Position numbers and translations under genes: made by a program
Notes under the pieces: model-generated
The model's input: the letters and a program-made list of their open reading frames with translations, nothing else
Database searches by the model: none
What the model was told of the DNA's origin: nothing
Shown here: positions 7,637 through 12,877 of the stretch, piece after piece
Layout: every line of letters begins with the position of its first letter
Position numbering within the stretch: position 1 is the stretch's first letter
From: Enteropsectra breve
Lineage: Eukaryota > Microsporidia
Direction: 5' to 3'
Length of the DNA: 12,877 nt
NCBI GenBank assembly: GCA_024243835.1
Contig: JALPMN010000518.1
Location: forward strand, 1,448-14,324

Positions 7637-8333
7637 CTATTTTATTAGCATTAATATTATGCTTATTTTTTATAAATTTTAAGACTAAAATTTCCTATAA
7701 TAAGGGCTTGTATTTTTTCTACCATGGTAAAAAAATCGTAAATTTCAACAGAAAATTTTTTACTCTGGGAGAAATTTTTACCATAGTAAAACCCAAAAAT
7801 GGCAGGTAAAAAATTCTCATTTGAAGAAGAAATAATTATAAATGTAGCCGGGAGACCAGAATGGTCTTCTCAACTAGGCCAATTTAATAATGATGGGTGA
7901 TTAGATCATCGAAACTAAATCATATAAGCGTATGCGAATCTGTACCCATGTACAGAGAGGAAGAGATAAATAAAATACATAACAAAACATCTTCGTCTAC
8001 AATAAAAATGTAAATTTTTTAGAAATATTTACGAAAATATAATGTTTATAAACTACAATTTAGGAAAATATAAAATAGTGAAATTATTTACAAAAATATA
8101 CACAATTAAAGATAAATTAGGAAAGCATTAATGAAAAAACAGATATTTATGTGAAATAATAGTAAAATGAACTATTTAAAATTTAAAAAGGCGTATAAAA
8201 TTGATATTTAAACAAATATAAAAATTTTTAAATGATTTACGAAAATATAGAATTTAAGAAAAAACCATAATTAACTTCTTACAAAATATTAATAACAATA
8301 AAATCAATCTAAAATAAACAAGAACTTAATTAT
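7637..8333. other. AT-rich intergenic sequence with degenerate repeats
   Basis: No supported gene. An interrupted inverted repeat (TACCATGGTAAAA near 7721 and TTTTTACCATAGTA near 7776) precedes a 33-codon frame at 7800-7901 (MAGKKFSFEEEIIINVAGRP start). That frame faintly recalls a MADF/SANT-type N-terminus, but it is too short to call. From about 8025 to 8250 the motif TTTACGAAAATATA recurs imperfectly at least four times. This stretch may include the 3' end of the MULE. Confidence 0.45.
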
Positions 8334-9885
8334 TTAACTGATACTATTAGAACTTGCAGTGTTTCTTATACACCACCTTTTATCATGGCCTTGTTGAGCA
8401 CATAGACTACAAGTTTTTCGTCGCATTCCTTGTGCTTCTGACCGAGATCTGATTCGTTGATTGGATATTGGCCTTTCTCTTCTTGTCATGACCACCGCTC
8501 CAGAGACTGAATTTGCTTTCAAATGCTCAAGATCAACCATTGCTATAAATCTGTTTTGACGAAGATGTCTTTCGTTTTTGATTAGTAAAATGTGCTGCTA
8601 TGTTTGGCATCCTTCTTATAACTGCACATGCATGAATACAGCGAAGTCGCCCAAACTCTTTGTTATATATATAGCTAAATCCGCCATCAGAGATGCTTAC
8701 TATTCTCATTGCCGGAGCATTGGCTGTTTTTTGTACCTCGAAAAGGTCAGGATTGGTATACTATCTAAATTCAAAAATCGAAATTATTCAGAAACTTCTT
8801 TAAATACGACTGCGTGAAATATAGGTTGTTCATTATCATTAAAACTTTTAAGAAGAGCAGCATTTTTTCCAATTGATGCATTGATTAGCCTAGAAATGCC
8901 TATCTTTATATAAGTAGAGTTTCTTTACGCAAAGAGTTCAATGAAGCGTTTATTGGCTCAGCTATATTAGATGTAACATGGCAAAATCGAGGAACTTCAA
9001 AGTAAGCTCGTGCCCAATTTTTAGCCAGAATATTGTTCATATAAGATGCAACAGCGGGTCTTTCTTTTCTCTACAATCTCTCATATATAATGTTCATATT
9101 CTGAAACACTATACACTTTAGCTGCAGACCATATCTGATGACAAGATCGCCTGAATCTTGATGCAATATTTCTTTCAATATGAGCTATACAGTAAGAGTG
9201 AAATGAATTAGACAATATAAATTCAATAGCACGTTGATGCCCTTTATCTCTTTCACTTATTATAACTAGTTTAGATACAGTTTCAAGGCTGAGAGCATTA
9301 TTCAAATGGGTAATGAACTTTAGCCAATATTCTTCATTTTCTGTGGGGGAAATCGCATTTCCTATAATAAACCCCTTATCCTGGCCTGTAACTGCCATTG
9401 CAATCATAACCATGCCTTTGTATTTCCCCTTAGTATGGCAAGCGTCAAGTGCAATAATTGGCAGGGAATTTTGAACAAAAGTCATTGAAATTGCAGGAAT
9501 GAGTGCGCAATACTCAAACCCTCTGCAACCAGAACCAATCATCTTCTTTTGATAGTCAGTCTTTGTCCCTTCTTGCGATAAAACAAGTTGACTATGCCAT
9601 AGCTCTATACGAGTAAAAGAATTTTTGTTCGCAGTAATTTTAGCTTTTTTTAATAGTTTAAGTCCTGCATTTGCTTTATGATAGTCTGTATGTATGCCTT
9701 TAGTATTTTGCAAGTACGATATACACTCTCGAGTACTCAGTGTGCTAACTGCTCTATCAACGTCCTGAACTTGCCTTGCGATAAGGCTACTCTAGATGCA
9801 AACCTGAGGCACAATGCAATTGTGAGGCATAAAAGTTTTTACATAAAACTATCATTCTTTGTTTCGTTGCTTTAAAAAAGAATGT
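8334..9885 (-). pseudogene. MULE (Mutator-like) transposase, frameshifted and 5'-truncated
   Basis: Reading leftward, the 5' end has a degenerate Cys/His region (CKNF, then PHNC in another frame). The core 9081-9713 contains IIALDACHTKGKYKG (first catalytic Asp, 9444-9446), ENEEYWLKFITHL, VIISERDKGHQRAI and SYCIAHIERN (the CxxH...N motif). In the second Asp position, normally ISDR, the sequence reads Glu (9252-9254). After further frameshifts come FCHVTSNIAEPIN, a SWIM-like RLRCIHACAVI (near 8620), and a zinc knuckle CSLCAQQGHDKRWC before the stop at 8334-8336. This domain order (MULE core, SWIM, CCHC) is typical of full-length MULE transposases. Stops near 9078, 8912 and 8790 confirm decay. 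The start is lost where a Tc1-B-type end begins at 9887; terminal repeats were not found. Confidence 0.9.
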
Positions 9886-9886
9886 A

Positions 9887-9979
9887 CAGTTGTGGCCAAA
9901 AAAATAATATTTTTATTTTAGATTTTATGGAACAGATATTATAAGCAACAAAAAAAGAACTTCTATAGACAAGCATGAA
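9887..9979 (+). mobile_element. Tc1-B-type left end fragment
   Basis: CAGTTGTGGCCAAAAAAATA through TATAGACAAGCATGAA closely matches the first 90-odd bases of Tc1-B (3633 onward), with TA at 9885-9886 outside it. It breaks off at the TA used by the following IS630-like element. The rest of this Tc1 copy is absent from the window. Confidence 0.88.
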
Positions 9980-10000
9980 TACAGGGTTTTACACCTGAGA

Positions 10001-10084
10001 TTGACATTGTGCCGACCAATTTTGATACCTTGCCGACCAATTTTGACATTGTGTTAATCTATTTTGACATCATGCCGACCAATT
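10001..10084 (+). repeat. Four 21-bp subterminal repeats
   Basis: Units lie at 10001-10021, 10022-10042, 10043-10063 and 10064-10084, each starting TTGA and mostly carrying TGCCGACCAATT. The third is diverged. The right end of the element (11654-11687) holds one unit identical to unit four. Two turns of B-DNA is about 21 bp, so the units would present the same helix face. Confidence 0.9.
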
Positions 10085-10133
10085 TTGACAATAAGTAAAT
10101 TTTGATAATATTGTAAATTTTTATTTTTAGGGC

Positions 10134-11135
10134 ATGCCAAACCAGAAGTTAAACGACGAAGACCGTCGTAGAATTATCGATGCATACATAGCTGGAGAAA
10201 GCGTTATATCGATATCGCACTGTTTCAGTTTAAAAGGCCCGCCATTTATGCAATAATTAATAAATATAAGGCGGGAGACTCCATTCTATTGCAAAGAAAA
10301 GGCGGAAACTATAGGCAAAAGCTTTCAAATGTCCATAAAATGGCAATTAATCAGTGGATCGACGATGATTGTGGAATTACCTTAAAGGCACTAAAAAATA
10401 AGTGCCTAAGTGAATTTGATATTACTGTAAGACTGAGCACAATCAATAGGTGTATTGCAAAATTTTTTACACCTTTAAACGAGTTCATTATATACCAGAA
10501 AGGCGCAATTCATCAGATGTTATTGAAAAAAGAAAGCATTATGCAGAGGAGTTCATGAGAACCATTGGGCAGATGTATGACGGCAAATTCTTTTTCATCA
10601 ATGAAGTTGGCTTTAATGTTTCTATGAGAACACGTTCAGGTCGAAGCATCAGAGGAACGACACCGATTCACACAGTAGCTTATATTAGGTCACGGAACAT
10701 ATCAGTATGTTGCGCAATGAGTAAAAGCGGAATTTTAAAATATCAGGCAGAAACTCGTGCTTATAATACGCTTAAATTCAAAGATTATATAACGAACTTT
10801 ATTGAATACTTAAGTGGGCTTGGAATAAATAATGGTATTTTAATAATGGATAACGTAGCTTTTCACAAGGTGGAAGAAATTTGAAATTTTATCGCTGAAA
10901 AACAATTTAAGTTATTGTATTTGCCTCCATATTCACTATTTCTAAATCCAATTGAAAATCTTTTCTCAAATGGAAACAAGAGATTCGATCCAGAAATAAA
11001 ACTAACGAAGAAGAATTAATGAGAGAAATTGAAAATGCTTCTACTTTGATAACTCCTGAAGACTGCAATAATTATTATCGCCATATGCTTAGTTTTATGC
11101 CTTCGTGCATAAGCAAAGATCTTGTTTTTGATTAA
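10134..11135 (+). pseudogene. IS630-like DD34E transposase, copy 2, broken
   Basis: The ATG at 10134 starts MPNQKLNDEDRRRIIDAYIA. A one-base shift near 10220 moves to FQFKRPAIYAIINKY and a further shift near 10470 to the catalytic frame. There the first Asp of FIDEVGFN reads Asn (FINEVGFNVSMR, 10600-10602). The second Asp is present in ILIMDNVAFHK (10849-10851) and the Glu in LFLNPIENLF (10954-10956), 34 residues between. A TGA at 10882-10884 and a shift near 10968 separate the last part, which ends YRHMLSFMPSCISKDL with a stop at 11133-11135. The protein parallels 5389-6386 motif for motif, so the two elements are one family that diverged before or after loss of function. Confidence 0.9.
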
Positions 11136-11151
11136 ACAGTTTATTTTAAGT

Positions 11152-11177
11152 CTCTTTTTAAAAATATTTTTAAAGAG
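11152..11177. repeat. AT-rich hairpin between convergent frames
   Basis: A 16-bp perfect palindrome TTAAAAATATTTTTAA is embedded in CTCTTT...AAAGAG, giving a long AT stem with a two-base bulge. It lies in the 67-bp gap between the transposase stop and the gag-like stop. A shared 3'-end role is possible but unproven. Confidence 0.4.
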
Positions 11178-11202
11178 TACGTTAAGAGAGACACGTCAAC
11201 AC

Positions 11203-11550
11203 CTATTTTGCCTCATATGTATTCAAAAATCTTGCTAATGTCTCATCTGATTCTCTCGTGTTGCTAAATCTACTTATTAGCCCTTCTTTTAATCGTTCCC
11301 AGTTCAATTCGATGTCTGAACCTATGAATGATATTCCCCAAGTCTTTGCCTTAAGCCTAAGACTTAAAATTATTGCTTTAACTATAGTTTTCTCGTCAAT
11401 TTCTAATGGTCTCCCGATTGCCTCAATGCCTGCTACCCAATTGATAATATTCTCCTTACCGTCTCCGCTGAACCCACCTATAGACTTTAAGATTGTCGCC
11501 ATATTGTCTTTAAGTAAGTTATTTAATAATTCCTCTTCCATGGAATGCAT
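11203..11550 (-). CDS. Gag-like protein (retrotransposon gag domain, truncated)
   Basis: An uninterrupted 115-codon frame runs from ATG at 11548-11550 (a second Met three codons on) to TAG at 11203-11205. The sequence has the build of the Ty3/gypsy Gag capsid region: IGGFSGDGKENIINWVAGIE, then an amphipathic stretch SLRLKAKTWGISF and ELNWERLKEGLISRF, matching the conserved L.g.A..W......W..l...f..rF pattern. Gag assembles the particle that houses retroelement RNA. There is no zinc knuckle, and the frame stops soon after the conserved region, so it is about half or less of a usual Gag. It lies inside an IS630-like element, convergent with the transposase. It is the only clearly recognisable frame here open from start to stop. 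It may be a truncated fragment preserved by chance or a captured gene. Confidence 0.7.
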   Translation of the reverse strand: MHSMEEELLNNLLKDNMATILKSIGGFSGDGKENIINWVAGIEAIGRPLEIDEKTIVKAIILSLRLKAKTWGISFIGSDIELNWERLKEGLISRFSNTRESDETLARFLNTYEAK

Positions 11551-11653
11551 GGGTATTTAATTAATAAAATTTTTAAGATAATCAAATTATTGATATGATC
11601 ATTATTATACAACAATTTTATTTTCATTTATTTCATTTATTTATTTTTGCTTT

Positions 11654-11701
11654 CTTGTCAAAATTGGTCGGCATGATGTCAATCTCAGGTGGAAAACCCT
11701 G
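11654..11701 (-). repeat. IS630-like copy 2 right terminal repeat
   Basis: The complement reads CAGGGTTTTCCACCTGAGAT, then a single 21-bp unit and TTGACAAG. It matches the left end at 9982-10021 closely and is followed by TA (11702-11703), where gypsy reverse transcriptase sequence resumes. Confidence 0.9.
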
Positions 11702-11703
11702 TA

Positions 11704-12513
11704 ATGTACCCTTGTATACTGAGTTCTGTCCTGTTAAAGACACATTTGTCTTCGTTTAGCTTTATGTTAGCTGTTTTCAGTTTGTTGAATTTTATCTGTA
11801 GGTGTTCTTTGTGCTCATTTTTTGACTTAGAGAACACTATTATGTCGTCTATGTAGACTATAACAAAATCATTTAGTTCTGATCTGAAATGTTGTTCATT
11901 ATTCTTTGAAATGATGCGGGTGCGTTGCATAAGCCAAAAGGCATGCGCGTGTATTAGTAGAGATGATTCTTCCATGTGAATGCTGTTTTCTCGATGTCCT
12001 TTTCAATTATAGGAATTTGATGATAACCTGTTTTTGCGTCTAATGTGGTGAATACTTTTGCCTGGCTTATAAGGTCAAATATCTGATCGATTCTTGGTAG
12101 TGGATATTGGTTTTTGATGGTCACACTATTTAATGGTCTGTAATCAATGCATAATCGTAGAGATCCATCTTTCTTCTTTATTTGGACTTCCCTTGAGTTC
12201 CATGGACTCTTTGAGCTTCTTATGATACCTTGTTTGGTGAGTTTGTTTATTTCCGTTTCAATGTCATGTTCCCAATGATATGATATCCTGGTATTTCTGC
12301 AGCTATTGGTTGTGCTGTTCCTGTGTTAATCTCATGTTCTTGAATGTTACAGCTGGTATGTTGGTCAATTCCCTTTGAGAATAGTGGAGTGAACGTTTGA
12401 TGTTCTTCATTGTTGTTTGTTACCGTAGTACAGCTTTTGATTCTGTAGATCTTGTTATTCTCGGGCTCAGCATTGTTGCATTGTTGAACATTCTGGTTAA
12501 TGCTTTTCCACAT
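11704..12513 (-). pseudogene. Ty3/gypsy reverse transcriptase, decayed
   Basis: In minus-strand order the DNA shows QEHEINTGTAQPI, GIIRSSKSPWNS, LCIDYRPLNSV, YPLPRIDQIF, TTLDAKTGYHQIPI (first catalytic Asp), DIEKTAFTW, MPFGLCNAPASFQRIMN and VIVYIDDIIVFSKSK with the YIDD active site at 11844-11855. These are the RT domains of a gypsy-type pol in the right order, copying retroelement RNA into DNA. The frame shifts near 12270 and near 11895, and a TAA at 11954-11956 interrupts HLY-YTRMP, so it is a pseudogene. It ends at GYI, the end of the RT thumb-side motif, where an IS630-like end inserts at TA. RNase H is missing. Confidence 0.93.
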
Positions 12514-12679
12514 ACCTTGGAAATGAAATGTGCTCCGAGGATTGTATAATCTGGCTTCATTCGGACTATATAAAAGTCGTGCACGTATCGTTTTTTGATA
12601 CTACCAGATCTTTTGCTATCCCTATGATTTCTAGTTGGTCTTCGGATGCTGTTCGAGCTTTCATCGTTGTATTACAGGG
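12514..12679 (-). pseudogene. Ty3/gypsy protease C-terminal remnant
   Basis: Upstream of the RT in the same strand, one frame reads ARTASEDQLEIIGIAKDLVV and, after a shift near 12575, FYIVRMKPDYTILGAHFISK. The ILGAHFI motif corresponds to the conserved I/L-L-G-x-D-F segment near the end of retropepsin-like proteases, which cut Gag-Pol. The DTG/DSG active-site motif is not seen. It would lie farther upstream, where a 21-bp tandem array begins. Position directly before RT supports the call; the short length limits certainty. Confidence 0.65.
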
Positions 12680-12680
12680 G

Positions 12681-12827
12681 ATTTCATAAATAAAAATTTT
12701 AATTTCACAAATAAAGCCCACGATTTCATAAATAAAAATTTTAATTTCACAAATAAAGCCCACGATTTCATAAATAAAAATTTTAATTTCATAATTAAAG
12801 CTCAAGTTTGCAAAAATAAAGCTTAAG
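12681..12827. repeat. Seven 21-bp tandem units in an alternating A/B array
   Basis: Units A (ATTTCATAAATAAAAATTTT plus A) at 12681, 12723 and 12765 alternate with units B (ATTTCACAAATAAAGCCCAC plus G) at 12702, 12744 and, diverged, 12786. A related seventh unit occupies 12807-12827. A and B share their first half, so a 21-bp unit was duplicated, diverged, then amplified as a 42-bp dimer. Because 21 is a multiple of three, a frame stays open across it on both strands. On the minus strand it joins the protease remnant and encodes heptads such as EIKIFIY and EIVGFIC. Confidence 0.92.
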
Positions 12828-12877
12828 AAAAAGGTTTATTAACATTTTAATTTAATTAAGTTAAATTTCACGATTAA

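Larger units (their letters stand above)
9982..11701 (+). mobile_element. IS630-like element, copy 2, carrying a gag-like frame
   Basis: The left end CAGGGTTTTACACCTGAGAT and the complemented right end CAGGGTTTTCCACCTGAGAT match over about 40 bp, with TA outside each (9980-9981, 11702-11703). It contains a broken DD34E transposase (10134-11135) and, antisense to it, an open gag-like frame (11203-11550). The left end carries four 21-bp units, the right only one. The outer flanks come from different sequences (a Tc1-B-type end on the left, gypsy reverse transcriptase on the right), so this is not a simple single insertion. Confidence 0.88.

Noticed and set aside
7609..7809. Plus-strand frame of 66 codons with a hydrophobic stretch (ILLALILCLFFINF), resembling a small membrane protein.
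   Set aside because: It starts inside the MITE terminal repeat from a non-ATG codon, has no recognisable similarity, and hydrophobic runs are expected from T-rich DNA.
8578..8817. Plus-strand 79-codon Cys-rich frame.
   Set aside because: It is antisense to the SWIM-like part of the MULE transposase, which explains the Cys/His-looking composition.
10001..10084. Four short direct repeats considered as a CRISPR-like array.
   Set aside because: Units are contiguous without spacers, sit exactly at a transposon end, and the genome is eukaryotic in character.
2308..10956. RIP-like (C to T) mutation as the cause of catalytic Asp losses.
   Set aside because: Asp to Glu needs a third-base transversion and Asp to Gly an A to G change; only Asp to Asn fits G to A, so one C to T process does not explain the set.
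11258..11560. Plus-strand 100-codon frame opposite the gag-like gene.
   Set aside because: The minus strand matches Gag motifs; this frame matches nothing and is an antisense shadow.
12635..12826. Plus-strand repeat protein of FINKNFN/FTNKAHD heptads.
   Set aside because: It is the antisense reading of the 21-bp array and protease remnant; repeat length alone keeps it open.

Overview
This window is a nested transposon graveyard from an AT-rich, intron-poor eukaryotic genome. No host housekeeping gene, tRNA or rRNA could be recognised. The mix of Merlin/ISXO2-like, Tc1-like, IS630-like, MULE and Ty3/gypsy sequences in compact AT-rich DNA fits a TE-rich microsporidian. That is an inference: no diagnostic host gene is present, and another small eukaryote or an invertebrate is not excluded. 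Nothing looks bacterial.

Layout, left to right. 1-355 (-): an open piece of Ty3/gypsy integrase running off the window edge. 356-5175: a hAT shell with perfect 17-bp ends and a decayed hAT C-terminal dimerisation region (509-815, -). Three other elements sit inside the shell: a Merlin element (816-1729), Tc1-A (2069-3523) and Tc1-B (3633-5105). Both Tc1 copies are flanked by TA and have long inverted repeats carrying internal direct repeats (IR/DR). From 5174 to about 6587 lies a first IS630-like element with a broken DD34E transposase. 6590-7253 holds only a possible solo LTR. 7256-7634 is a MITE with TA flanks and a perfect 22-bp palindrome. 7637-8333 is AT-rich with degenerate repeats. 8334-9885 (-) is a broken MULE transposase with SWIM-like and zinc-knuckle ends. 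Its 5' end is cut by a Tc1-B-type left end (9887-9979), which is itself cut by a second IS630-like element (9982-11701). That element carries four 21-bp repeats at its left end and an intact 115-codon gag-like frame (11203-11550, -) between its transposase and its right end. 11704-12679 (-) is a decayed gypsy protease and reverse transcriptase, upstream of which lies a 21-bp tandem array (12681-12827).

How the parts relate. Elements inserted into elements, and nearly every coding frame is broken by frameshifts, stops or loss of a catalytic residue. In all five DDE transposases other than Merlin one catalytic Asp appears to be replaced (three times by Glu, once by Asn, once by Gly). The gag-like frame is the only readily recognisable frame that is open from start to stop. 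The two gypsy pol pieces at the window edges share strand and order, so the interior may have accumulated within, or replaced part of, one gypsy copy.
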